Assembly (NCBI RefSeq): GCF_019746015.1
Contig: NZ_JAIESM010000026.1
Span: 1-43,079 of the forward strand
Reading direction: 5' to 3'
Origin: Sphingomonas sp.
GTDB lineage: Bacteria; Pseudomonadota; Alphaproteobacteria; Sphingomonadales; Sphingomonadaceae
DNA length: 43,079 nt
The notes under the pieces are model-generated. The model worked only from the letters and a program-made list of their open reading frames with translations, did not search any database and was not told the origin of the DNA. Below, in pieces: positions 1 through 7,695 of the stretch (position 1 is its first letter; each line of letters starts with the position of its first letter). The translations under genes and the position numbers were made by a program.

Positions 1-1466
1 GAGCCGTCGCCGCCGCCATCGGGCCAGCGCTGGGTCACCGTCTTGGTCTTGGTCCAGAAGCGCACGCCTTCGGTGCCGTGCTGGTTGATGTCGCCAAAGG
101 CCGAGCGCTTCCACCCGCCAAAGCTGTGATAGGCGACCGGCACCGGGATCGGCACATTGATGCCGACCATGCCGACATTCACCCGCGCGGCAAATTCGCG
201 CGCGGCGTGCCCGTTGCGGGTGAAGATGGCGACGCCATTGCCATATTGATGCTCGCTGGGCAGGCGCAGCGCGGTTTCGAAATCGGGCGCGCGCACAATC
301 TGCAGCACGGGGCCGAAAATCTCTTCCTGGTAGCTCTGCATCTGCGGCGTCACCCGGTCGAACAGCGACGGGCCGATGAAATAGCCCTGTTCATGCCCCT
401 GCAGCGTGAAGCCGCGCCCGTCGACCACCAGTTCGGCGCCTTCGTCGATGCCGGTCTGAATCCAGTTTTCAACGCGCGCCTTGTGCGCGGCATTCACCAC
501 CGGGCCGTAATGCGCATCGGGGTCGGTCGACACGCCCACGCGCAGCGCCGCCATCGCCGGGATCATCCGTTCGCGCAGTGCGTCCGCCGTCCTGTCGCCC
601 ACCGGCACGACCACCGGCAGCGCCATGCAGCGCTCGCCCGCCGAGCCGAACGCGGCGCCCGACAGTTCGGCCACCACCTGGTCCAGATCGGCGTCGGGCA
701 TCACGATGCCGTGATTCTTGGCGCCGCCCATCGCCTGCACGCGCTTGCCGGCGGCAACGCCCTGGCGATAGATGTAATGCGCGATGTCGGACGAGCCGAC
801 AAAGCTGACCGCGGCAATGGCGGGGTGGTCCAGGATCGCGTCGACCATTTCCTTGTCGCCGTGCACCACCTGCAAAATGCCCTCGGGCGCGCCGGCTTCG
901 CGCATCAGCTCAGCAAGACGTACCGGCACGCTGGGGTCGCGCTCGCTCGGCTTCAGGATGAAGGCGTTGCCGCAGGCGATGGCAACGCCGAACATCCACA
1001 TCGGGATCATCGCGGGGAAGTTGAACGGGGTGATGCCGGCGCCGATGCCGATCGGCAGCCGCATCGAATAAACGTCGATGCCCGGCCCCGCCCCTTGCGT
1101 ATATTCACCCTTCAGCAGGTGCGGAATGCCGCAGGCGAATTCGATGACGTCGAGCCCGCGCTGAATGTCGCCCCGGGCATCGGCCACCACCTTGCCATGC
1201 TCGCTGGAGAGCAGGCGGGCGAGATCGTCGATATTCGCCTCGACCAGTTCCTTGAAGCGGAACATCACGCGGGCGCGGCGCTGGGGATTGGTGGCGGCCC
1301 AGCCGGGCTGCGCAGCCTGCGCGGCGGCCACCGCACGCGCCAGATCGGCCGCCGTGCCTAACGCGACGCGCGCCTGCACCGTGCCGTTATTGGGATCGAA
1401 CACATCGCCCGAACGCGCCGCCGCGCTGCTGCCGCCGCCGGCGATATAATGGTCGATGATACGCAT
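1..1466 (-). CDS. mmsA: Methylmalonate-semialdehyde dehydrogenase (CoA-acylating), 3' end cut by window
   Basis: Oxidises (methyl)malonate semialdehyde to propionyl-CoA or acetyl-CoA with NAD and CoA, in valine and inositol catabolism; cytosolic. The frame is open from ATG at 1466 to the window edge (488 codons of a family length near 500), so only about a dozen C-terminal residues are missing. Visible signatures are the N-terminal MRIIDHYIAG, the ITPFNFPAMIPMWMF segment, the catalytic GSAGERC loop (Cys about residue 280) and the family C-terminus RFWTKTKTVTQRWPDG. An AGGAGAG Shine-Dalgarno sits 4 nt upstream of the ATG. It lies 47 bp after btuD on the same strand with no clear terminator, so it may be read from the B12 operon. 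The family assignment is strong; co-transcription is inferred. Confidence 0.93.
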   Translation of the reverse strand, partial: MRIIDHYIAGGGSSAAARSGDVFDPNNGTVQARVALGTAADLARAVAAAQAAQPGWAATNPQRRARVMFRFKELVEANIDDLARLLSSEHGKVVADARGDIQRGLDVIEFACGIPHLLKGEYTQGAGPGIDVYSMRLPIGIGAGITPFNFPAMIPMWMFGVAIACGNAFILKPSERDPSVPVRLAELMREAGAPEGILQVVHGDKEMVDAILDHPAIAAVSFVGSSDIAHYIYRQGVAAGKRVQAMGGAKNHGIVMPDADLDQVVAELSGAAFGSAGERCMALPVVVPVGDRTADALRERMIPAMAALRVGVSTDPDAHYGPVVNAAHKARVENWIQTGIDEGAELVVDGRGFTLQGHEQGYFIGPSLFDRVTPQMQSYQEEIFGPVLQIVRAPDFETALRLPSEHQYGNGVAIFTRNGHAAREFAARVNVGMVGINVPIPVPVAYHSFGGWKRSAFGDINQHGTEGVRFWTKTKTVTQRWPDGGGDG

Positions 1467-1478
1467 GAGGCTCTCCTG

Positions 1479-1501
1479 AAAGCGATATTGCGGCTCGCTT
1501 T
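1479..1501 (-). other. Small hairpin between btuD and mmsA
   Basis: AAAGCGA and TCGCTTT form a perfect 7-bp stem with a 9-nt loop, just upstream of the mmsA Shine-Dalgarno. No U-tract follows on the minus strand, so it does not look like an intrinsic terminator. It could modulate mRNA stability or mmsA translation, or be chance. Confidence 0.35.
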
Positions 1502-1513
1502 AGGCGCCTTGGT

Positions 1514-2293
1514 TCAACCGGGCAATCGCGCGATGGGCACTGGCAGCAGGCGACCATCGGCACCGGGCGTCAGCGCAACATGGATGCCGAACAGCCGCGC
1601 GATGGCGGCCTCGTCCAGCGTATCGGGCGCGGCGCCAAAGCCCGCCAGCGCCCCGTCCGCGATCAGCAGCACGTCATCGGCCACCCGCGCCGCCTGCGCC
1701 AGATCGTGCAGCACGACCACCACCCCCATGCCGCCCGCCGCCAGCGCGCGCAGCCGGTCGAGCAGGTCGAGCTGATGCGCGGGATCAAGGCTGGCCAGCG
1801 GTTCATCGGCCAGCAGCCAGGCGGGCCGGCCCGCCAGCACGCGCGCCAGCAGCACCCGCGCCAGCTCGCCGCCCGACAGCCGGTCTACCGCGCGCGCGGC
1901 AAAGCGGGCCGTGTCGGTCGCGGTCAGCGCGGCATCGATCGCGTCACGGTCCGCGGCAGACAGCGCCGCCATCGGCGCGCGGTGCGGCAGGCGGCCCAGC
2001 GCGACCAGATCGGCCACGGTCATGTTCCAGTGCGCCACGCCCTGTTGCGGCAGATAGCCGATGGCGCGCGCCCGCGCCCGGGGCGGCATCTCGGCAACCG
2101 GCGCGCCCTCCAGCCGCACCGCGCCGCCGGCAAGCGGAACGAGCGCTGCCATCGCCTGCAGCAGCGTGGACTTGCCGGCGCCGTTCGGCCCCAGAATGGC
2201 GGTCACCCGGCCCGGCGCCAGCGTCGCGCTGACCCCGTCCACCACCGCCCGGCCGCCCAGCGCCACCCGCACCCCCTCCAGCGTCAGCGCCAT
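1514..2293 (-). CDS. btuD: Cobalamin/siderophore-type ABC transporter ATP-binding protein (BtuD/FecE family)
   Basis: ATPase subunit of a type II ABC importer, cytosolic face of the inner membrane; about 259 aa. Walker A is GPNGAGKST, the signature is LSGGELARV, Walker B is LLADEP followed by LASLDP, and the H-loop is VVLHDLAQA. The start chosen is the ATG at 2293 (MALTLEGVRV), which overlaps the end of btuC by 10 nt. An in-frame ATG at 2323 would add ten low-complexity Gly/Ala residues inside btuC. By sequence alone the protein could serve haem or iron siderophores, but the cobalamin riboswitch upstream and the BtuB-like receptor point to B12. Confidence 0.88.
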   Translation of the reverse strand: MALTLEGVRVALGGRAVVDGVSATLAPGRVTAILGPNGAGKSTLLQAMAALVPLAGGAVRLEGAPVAEMPPRARARAIGYLPQQGVAHWNMTVADLVALGRLPHRAPMAALSAADRDAIDAALTATDTARFAARAVDRLSGGELARVLLARVLAGRPAWLLADEPLASLDPAHQLDLLDRLRALAAGGMGVVVVLHDLAQAARVADDVLLIADGALAGFGAAPDTLDEAAIARLFGIHVALTPGADGRLLPVPIARLPG

Positions 2294-3252
2294 GCCGCCC
2301 CCCGCCTGCCCAGCAGCAGCCACAGGAAGAAGGGCGCGCCGATCAGCGCCATCGCCACCCCCAGCCGCACCTCGCCCGGCCCCGGCACCAGCCGTACCAG
2401 CGCATCGGCCGTCAGCGTCAGCGTCGCCCCGCCCAGCGCGCTGGGCAGCAGCAGCGCGGCGGGCCGCGCGCCGAACCAGGGGCGCAGCACATGCGGCACG
2501 ATCAGGCCGACAAAGCCGACCACCCCGGTCACCGCGACGCTTGCCCCGACTGCAAGGCCCGTGCCCAGCACCACCAGCGCCTGCACCCGGCCAAGCCGCA
2601 CGCCCAGCGACCGCGCTGCCGCCTCCCCCAGCGTCAGCGCGTCGAGCGCGGGACCAGTCGCCAGCAGCAGCGCGGCACCGGCCGCCATCACCGGCACGCC
2701 CAGCGCCACCTCGTCCGGCCCGCGATCGGTGAGCGCGCCCATCAGCCAGTCAATCGCTTCCGCCACCGCATAGGGGTTGGGCGCGATCGAAATCAAAAAG
2801 GCCGTCGCCGCCCCCGCCAGCGTTGCCAGCACGGTGCCCGCCAGCACGAACGCCACCGTGCCGCCGCCGCGCCACAGCAGCAGCGTCAGCAGCGCCATGG
2901 CGAGCGCCGCACCGGCCATGGCGGCGGCAATCATCGCGCCGACGCTGCTGAACCCGGCAATGATCGCGGCGACCGCGCCCATCGCCGCGCTCGACGAAAC
3001 GCCGACCACCGCCGGATCGGCCAGCGGATTGCGCAGATAGCCCTGCAGCACCGCGCCCGACAGCCCCAGCGCCGCGCCGACGGCGAGCCCCAGCACCGCG
3101 CGCGGCAGCCGCAGCTGGACGATGATCGCCCAGCGCGGATCGCCCGTGAACCAGCTCTCGGCCGGCACCCAGACCTTGCCCGCCCCCAGCGACAGCAGGA
3201 ACGCCGCCGCGCACAGCAGGGCGAGCAGGGCCAGGCGCGCGGGCCGGCTCAT
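2284..3252 (-). CDS. btuC: Cobalamin-type ABC transporter permease (BtuC/FecCD family)
   Basis: Inner-membrane permease of the importer, 322 aa, FecCD family, with about nine or ten hydrophobic segments from LALLALLCAAAFLLSL at the N-terminus to FFLWLLLG at the C-terminus. Family motifs include LRLPRAVLGLAVGAALGLSGAVLQG near residues 45-70, NPLADPAVVGVSSSAA, and VGFVGLIVPH. The start at 3252 (MSRPARLALL) gives an ATGA overlap with the stop of btuF; a longer frame reaches 3306 but would run into btuF. Together with btuF and btuD it makes a full periplasmic-to-cytosol B12 import complex. Confidence 0.9.
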   Translation of the reverse strand: MSRPARLALLALLCAAAFLLSLGAGKVWVPAESWFTGDPRWAIIVQLRLPRAVLGLAVGAALGLSGAVLQGYLRNPLADPAVVGVSSSAAMGAVAAIIAGFSSVGAMIAAAMAGAALAMALLTLLLWRGGGTVAFVLAGTVLATLAGAATAFLISIAPNPYAVAEAIDWLMGALTDRGPDEVALGVPVMAAGAALLLATGPALDALTLGEAAARSLGVRLGRVQALVVLGTGLAVGASVAVTGVVGFVGLIVPHVLRPWFGARPAALLLPSALGGATLTLTADALVRLVPGPGEVRLGVAMALIGAPFFLWLLLGRRGAAWR

Positions 3253-4043
3253 CGCGCGACCTGCTTCAGGGTGGCCATCGCCTCGATGATCACCGGCCCG
3301 CCGCAATTGATCAGCCGGCGCGGGAACACTGCCTGCCGGGTGCGCGCGCCCAGCACAGCGGCCCGCGCCCGCGCCTGCCGCGCCGACAGGTCAGGCGCCA
3401 GGATCAGTGCCGGCGGGCGCAGCGCCAGCGCCTCCGCCGACACCGCGCCGCTATAGGCCAGGCCATAATCGGCCGCCGCATTGGTCAGCCCGGCGCGCGT
3501 CATCATGTCATCAAGCAGATTGCCGGGGCCATTGGCCATCCCCCCGCCCAGATAAAGCAGGGTGCGGATGCCCTTGGGCGGCACCGGCTGTGCCGCGCGC
3601 TCGATCGCCGCGACCAGCGCCTCGCCCCGTGCCTGCGCGCCGACGGCTGCTGCCAGCGTGCGCAGCTGCGCGACGCTCGCCGAAACCGAGGGCGCCCCAT
3701 CGAGCACCAATGTGCGCAGCCCCGCCCGGGCATAGGCGGCGCGGGTGGCCGGCGGCGCAAAGCTGGAGGTGATGACCAGATCGGGCCGCAGCGCGATCAC
3801 TTCCTCCGCCGTTCCCGCCGTCGCACGCAGCCGCGCGGCGAGCGCCGGGGCGATGGAACTCGCCGCCGGGTCCTTCGAATAATGGCTGATCGCCGCGACA
3901 CGTTCAGGCGGCACCAGCGCCAGCAGCATCGCATCGGCACACGGATTGGTGGAGACGATCCCGCCGCCGCCCGGTGCCGCCGCCGACGGCGCGCACGCCG
4001 CCAGCGCCAGCGCCAGCATCGGCAGCGGGATCGCCCATTTCAT
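3249..4043 (-). CDS. btuF: Periplasmic cobalamin-binding lipoprotein of ABC importer (BtuF-like)
   Basis: 264 aa substrate-binding protein of the Periplasmic_binding_2 (BtuF/FhuD) fold. The N-terminus MKWAIPLPMLALALAAC carries a lipobox (LAAC, Cys17), so a membrane-anchored lipoprotein is expected. The segments IVSTNPCADAMLLALVPPERVAAIS and EEVIALRPDLVITS match the first lobe of the family. The start overlaps the btuB stop as ATGA (4040-4043), and its own stop overlaps btuC the same way. B12 as the ligand is inferred from the riboswitch and operon; the fold would equally suit iron chelates. Confidence 0.85.
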   Translation of the reverse strand: MKWAIPLPMLALALAACAPSAAAPGGGGIVSTNPCADAMLLALVPPERVAAISHYSKDPAASSIAPALAARLRATAGTAEEVIALRPDLVITSSFAPPATRAAYARAGLRTLVLDGAPSVSASVAQLRTLAAAVGAQARGEALVAAIERAAQPVPPKGIRTLLYLGGGMANGPGNLLDDMMTRAGLTNAAADYGLAYSGAVSAEALALRPPALILAPDLSARQARARAAVLGARTRQAVFPRRLINCGGPVIIEAMATLKQVAR

Positions 4044-5902
4044 GGCAGCGTGACCCGCACGCCCGCATAGGCGGTGCGGCCGAAGGTGCCATAGCCGTTC
4101 ACCACCTGATAGCGTTCATCGGTCAGGTTCTCGACGCGCGCATAAAGTGCCAGCCGCTGGCCGACCGGCATTTCCGCCCGCGCGCCGACCAGCGCATACC
4201 CGTCCAGCCGGGTGCGGTTGCCGGCATCGTCGAAACTGTCCCCCACAATTTGCACCGTGCCGCCCAGCGCCAGACCGAAGGGCAGCCGGTAATCGATATT
4301 GGTGCTCAGCGTCTGGCGCGGCCGGCGGGCAAGTTCGCGCCCGAAATTGGCGCCGGGCGACTGGTTGCGGCTGTTGATGAAGCTGTACGCGCCGGTCACC
4401 GTCAGCGCGTCGATCGGGTTCAGCCGCAGCTCGACCTCGACGCCATCGGCGCGGGTGCGAACGATGTTGCTATAGGTGAAGGTGGCCAGGTCGAAATCGA
4501 TCTGGTTGCGGATGCGCCGGTTGAAATAAGTGACCGACAGCCCGGCGCGCCCGTTCAGGAAGCGCTGGGCGACACCGACGTCGAAGCTGGTCGCGGTTTC
4601 GGGGCGCAGCGTGCGATTGCCGAACGCGCTGAACAGCTGGAACAGGGTCGGCGCCTTGAACCCCTCGCCATAGCTGCCCCGGATGGTCGTGCCGCTGGCC
4701 AGCGCCAGCACCGCGTCCGCGCCGAAGGTCAGCCGGTTGCCGAAATCGCGGTGCGCGTCGTAACGGATGCCACCGGTCAGCGTCAGCGGCGCGAGGGGCT
4801 TGGCGATCAGCTGGGCGAAGCCGCTGGTGATGCCGGTGCGATAGCGGTTGCGCGCATCGGCAAAGCGGCTTTCCTCATGCTCGGCACCGAACACGGCGCG
4901 CAGCGCCTTCGAAAGCTCGAAGTCGCCCTGATATTCATAGCGTTCGGTGCGGCCCCGGCCGACAAAGGCCGGCGTCGGCGCGGTCGGCGACGCGAAATTG
5001 TCGCGGTTGATGTCGGCAATGTTGAACGCCAGCCGGTTGCGAAACCGCCCCTCGAACAGCTGCACGTTGAGGCCGGCATAGCCATAAATTTCCTTCGCGG
5101 TCGAATATTCGGGCGTGTCGGCCAGCGTGAAGCGTGGCGCCGGAAAGCCATCCAGCATCGTGCGGCCATTGGCGTAATAGGTGCGCAGGTCGAGCTGCAC
5201 ATTGCTCGCCAGGTCGGCCGTCACCCGGCCGGAGACGCCATATTGGCGAAAACCGTCGCGCTCGGTGCCGATCGCGGCCGAGGAAATGCCGTCGGTCTTG
5301 TAATAGCCGCCCGACAGGCTCGCGCGGATCGGCCCGGTGCCGCCGCGGATTGCCGCCGTGCCGAACACTGTGCCGGCCTCGCCCCCTTCGATCTGGGCGC
5401 GCGCGGACAGCGCCTGGCCGGGCTTGTCGGTGATGATGTTGATGACGCCGCCGATCGCGCGGCTGCCCCAGGGCACCGAATTGGGGCCGCGCAGCACCTC
5501 CACCCGCTCGATGGTGGAGGTCAGCAGATTGCCGAAATCAAAGCCGCCGCCGGGCGAGGACGGGTCGTTCACCCGCACCCCGTCGATCAGCACCAGCGTC
5601 TGCTCGGCCTCGGCGCCGCGAATCCGCACGCCGGTAAAGCCGCCGACCGAGCCGTTGCGCGTCACCGTGACACCCGGCGTCTGGCTCAGCAGGTCAGAGA
5701 GCACCGCGATCTGCCGCTGCTCGATCAGCTGGCGGTCGAGAATGGTGATCGCCTGGCCGACTTCGCTCGCCGGCTGTTCGACGCCGGTTGCCGTCACCAC
5801 CACCTCGTCGCGCTTGTCCTCGGCATCGTCGCCGGGTGCCGCCAGCGCCGGCAGCGGCAGCAGAGCGGACGAAATCACAATGTATTTAAATAGCTTAAAC
5901 AT
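4040..5902 (-). CDS. btuB: TonB-dependent outer-membrane receptor, BtuB-like
   Basis: 620 aa outer-membrane receptor for TonB-powered uptake, probably of cobalamin. It has a signal peptide (cleavage near LPALA-APGDD), a TonB-box-like DEVVVTATG near residue 33, a plug domain (QTPGVTVTRNG, GVRIRGAEAEQTLVLIDGVRVND, ERVEVLRGP, GVINIIT), then a 22-strand-type barrel with the usual aromatic/charged alternation. The VLIDGVRVNDPSSPGG region resembles BtuB. The last residues are RVTLP, so the protein lacks the terminal Phe/Trp common to barrel proteins; the final Pro codon is part of the ATGA overlap with btuF. First gene after the cobalamin riboswitch. Confidence 0.92.
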   Translation of the reverse strand: MFKLFKYIVISSALLPLPALAAPGDDAEDKRDEVVVTATGVEQPASEVGQAITILDRQLIEQRQIAVLSDLLSQTPGVTVTRNGSVGGFTGVRIRGAEAEQTLVLIDGVRVNDPSSPGGGFDFGNLLTSTIERVEVLRGPNSVPWGSRAIGGVINIITDKPGQALSARAQIEGGEAGTVFGTAAIRGGTGPIRASLSGGYYKTDGISSAAIGTERDGFRQYGVSGRVTADLASNVQLDLRTYYANGRTMLDGFPAPRFTLADTPEYSTAKEIYGYAGLNVQLFEGRFRNRLAFNIADINRDNFASPTAPTPAFVGRGRTERYEYQGDFELSKALRAVFGAEHEESRFADARNRYRTGITSGFAQLIAKPLAPLTLTGGIRYDAHRDFGNRLTFGADAVLALASGTTIRGSYGEGFKAPTLFQLFSAFGNRTLRPETATSFDVGVAQRFLNGRAGLSVTYFNRRIRNQIDFDLATFTYSNIVRTRADGVEVELRLNPIDALTVTGAYSFINSRNQSPGANFGRELARRPRQTLSTNIDYRLPFGLALGGTVQIVGDSFDDAGNRTRLDGYALVGARAEMPVGQRLALYARVENLTDERYQVVNGYGTFGRTAYAGVRVTLP

Positions 5903-5933
5903 AAGACGTACCCCAATGGGGGGCGTTGCACGG

Positions 5934-5962
5934 ATTCCGGGTGGAATCCGGGCGCGGCCCGG
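5934..5962 (-). promoter_or_regulatory. Two adjacent hairpins in the btuB leader, possible expression platform
   Basis: Between the riboswitch aptamer and btuB, CCGGGC-GCG-GCCCGG (5948-5962) and ATTCC-N4-GGAAT (5934-5947) are back-to-back perfect inverted repeats. No U-run follows, so if they take part in switching, control of translation or of Rho access is more likely than intrinsic termination. The functional role is inferred. Confidence 0.4.
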
Positions 5963-6030
5963 TTACGTCGTTCGCTCGAGGAAGAACCTCGTCCGCGCAG
6001 GAGCACCCCGCCCGCGCAGTGGATCGACCG

Positions 6031-6217
6031 TGGCAGGCAGGTCTCCTGGCTCCCGGCTCGATCGCTGGCACCCCGCCTTCCCGGGCACGCGCCCAGTGGC
6101 ATAATGGGGTGCCGGCTCGCCGGCTACAGTTGCGGGGGCAGCGTCGGCGTTGCTCCCGAAGGGGCGCACCGGCCTTCCCTTTTGATCCCCTTCCGGGGAA
6201 CCTGTCACGCGCCTGCC
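6031..6217 (-). ncRNA. Cobalamin (B12) riboswitch aptamer
   Basis: Read on the minus strand, the leader contains the hallmarks of the cobalamin aptamer in order: GGTTCCCCGGAAGGGGATCA at the 5' side, AAAAGGGAA, the core CCCCGCAACTGTAGC, GCCACTGGGCGCGTGCCCGG, and the B12 box AGCCAGGAGACCTGCC (about 6034-6053). GGCAGG at the 5' end (6212-6217) pairs with CCTGCC at the 3' end (within 6032-6041) to close P1. It lies 128 nt upstream of the btuB start in the same orientation. By analogy with known members, bound adenosyl- or other cobalamin should repress btuB and the coupled transport genes. The rest of the 5903-6459 gap holds the leader hairpins, the palindrome at 6348 and presumably the two divergent promoters. 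Confidence 0.95.
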
Positions 6218-6347
6218 CTTATCGCAGCGGGCGTGGCGCGGCAAGCCGCCACGCCGATGGCGTCGCGCGAGGCTGACCTGCCGGCGGCGCCCGCGCCTTT
6301 CGCGCCAACATTACCGCGCGGCCCTGCTGGCTGAATGCCGGATGAAT

Positions 6348-6361
6348 TATTGTCCACAATA
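6348..6361. promoter_or_regulatory. Palindrome in the divergent btuB/RND promoter region
   Basis: TATTGT-CC-ACAATA is a perfect 6-bp dyad in a low-GC patch between the riboswitch and the RND adaptor gene. Its position, about 100 nt before the adaptor start, suits an operator for an unlinked repressor. No regulator gene is adjacent, so this is a candidate only. Confidence 0.3.
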
Positions 6362-6459
6362 GCTTACATTGCTTGGCGCGTTGTTGATTTACACACCCAG
6401 CGCTGCCTTAGAATTGCGCGACGCCCGTTCCGTTCGCGCATTCAGGAGCGCTTTCTTTC

Positions 6460-7695
6460 GTGACCGAAGACCCACATGCCGCCCTGCCCCTGCCGCCGGT
6501 AACCCGGCTGAGCGGGCCTCGCCAATGGCGCCTGATCGCCCTGATCGCCGGGGCGATTGTGGCAATTGCGCTGCTGATCGGCGCGGTCCGCGCGCTGACC
6601 ACGCCCAAGCCGCCCGAGGAAAAGCCACTGCCGCCCGGCACGGTAAGGCTCGACCCGAGCGAAGTCGCGCGTGCCGGCATCATGCGCGTGGGCGTGGGCA
6701 ATCCGGGCGAGTCAATCCAGGCGGTCGGCGTGATCAGCGTCGACCAGAACCACACGACGCCGGTGCTGCTCAACTATTCGGGCCAGGTCGCGCAGGTCTA
6801 TGTCGAAGCCGGCGACCGGGTGGGTGCCGGCCAGCCGCTGCTGCGCATCGCCTCGCCCGATCTGGTTGATGCCGTGAATGCCAGCCTGACCGCGCGCGCC
6901 AATCAGGCAACGGCTGCGGCACAGCTTGCCACTGCCAGCCTGACCGCGGAGCGCCAGAAGCAATTGTTCGAAACCGCAGGCGGCGCCGAAAAGGATTACC
7001 GCCAGGCGCAGACCGACCTGATTGCCGCGCAATCGGCCAAGCGCGCCAGCGACGCCGCCGTGCTCGCCGCGCAGAACAAGCTGGCACTCTATGGCCGCAG
7101 CGGCGGTGGCGGCTCGATCTCGCAGGTCATCTATCGCGCGCCGGTGGCCGGCACCATTGCCACCCGCGACGTGGCGATCGGCCAGTTCGTGGGCGCGGGC
7201 GGCGACAAGCCATTGCTGACAATTTCGGACCTGTCGCGCGTCTGGCTGGTCGCGCAGCTTTCCGAACAATATGCCGCCCGCATCCGCAAGGGCGACGTGG
7301 TGCGGGTGACGACGCCCGCCTATCCCGGCCGCACGTTCGAGGCGGTGATCGACAATGTCGCCGCATCGCTCGACCCGGCCACGCGCAAGCTGGCGGTGCG
7401 CGCCAGCGTCAACAACCCCGACAGCGCGCTGAAGCCGCAAATGTCGGCCCGCTTCGCCATCGCGCCCGCGCAGTCGCCGGGCGACAGCATCATCGTGCCG
7501 GCGGCGGCCATCATCTATGAAGGTGACACGGCGCGAGTGTGGGTGCTGGGCGACAATGGCCTGGCCCGCGCACGCACCGTGCAGGTGGGGGAAACCAACG
7601 GCGCCACCACCCGCATTGCCGCCGGGCTGAAGCCCGGCGAGCGCATCGTCACCAGCGGCGCGCTGTTCGTGAACGAGGCGGGGCTGGGTGAATGA
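6460..7695 (+). CDS. RND efflux periplasmic adaptor subunit (HlyD/CusB-CzcB family)
   Basis: Membrane-fusion protein linking the inner-membrane RND pump to the outer-membrane channel; 411 aa. One transmembrane anchor lies at about residues 24-46 (LIALIAGAIVAIALLIGAV). The lipoyl/barrel-sandwich half-motif is GQVAQVYVEAGDRVGAGQPLLRIASPDL, followed by an alpha-hairpin (about 145-210) and the second lipoyl half VIYRAPVAGTIATRDVAIGQFV. The start is GTG at 6460, with AGGAG at 6444-6448 at suitable spacing. The stop overlaps the pump gene as ATGA. The CusB/CzcB-like domain order agrees with a metal-type pump, though no His/Met-rich metal-binding tail is visible. Confidence 0.9.
   Translation: MTEDPHAALPLPPVTRLSGPRQWRLIALIAGAIVAIALLIGAVRALTTPKPPEEKPLPPGTVRLDPSEVARAGIMRVGVGNPGESIQAVGVISVDQNHTTPVLLNYSGQVAQVYVEAGDRVGAGQPLLRIASPDLVDAVNASLTARANQATAAAQLATASLTAERQKQLFETAGGAEKDYRQAQTDLIAAQSAKRASDAAVLAAQNKLALYGRSGGGGSISQVIYRAPVAGTIATRDVAIGQFVGAGGDKPLLTISDLSRVWLVAQLSEQYAARIRKGDVVRVTTPAYPGRTFEAVIDNVAASLDPATRKLAVRASVNNPDSALKPQMSARFAIAPAQSPGDSIIVPAAAIIYEGDTARVWVLGDNGLARARTVQVGETNGATTRIAAGLKPGERIVTSGALFVNEAGLGE

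Noticed and set aside
78..1361. Long plus-strand open frame (427 codons) opposite mmsA
   Set aside because: It is the antisense shadow of mmsA: His/Arg-rich with no family pattern, while the minus strand carries clear dehydrogenase motifs.
1479..1501. Intrinsic terminator between btuD and mmsA
   Set aside because: The 7-bp stem is short and has no following U-run on the minus strand.
3974..5893. 639-codon plus-strand frame opposite btuB
   Set aside because: Antisense artefact of GC-rich third positions; the minus-strand frame has signal peptide, plug and barrel features.
6350..6359. DnaA box-like TTGTCCACA
   Set aside because: One mismatch to the consensus, single copy, and no dnaA/dnaN or AT-rich unwinding region nearby; an origin is not supported.
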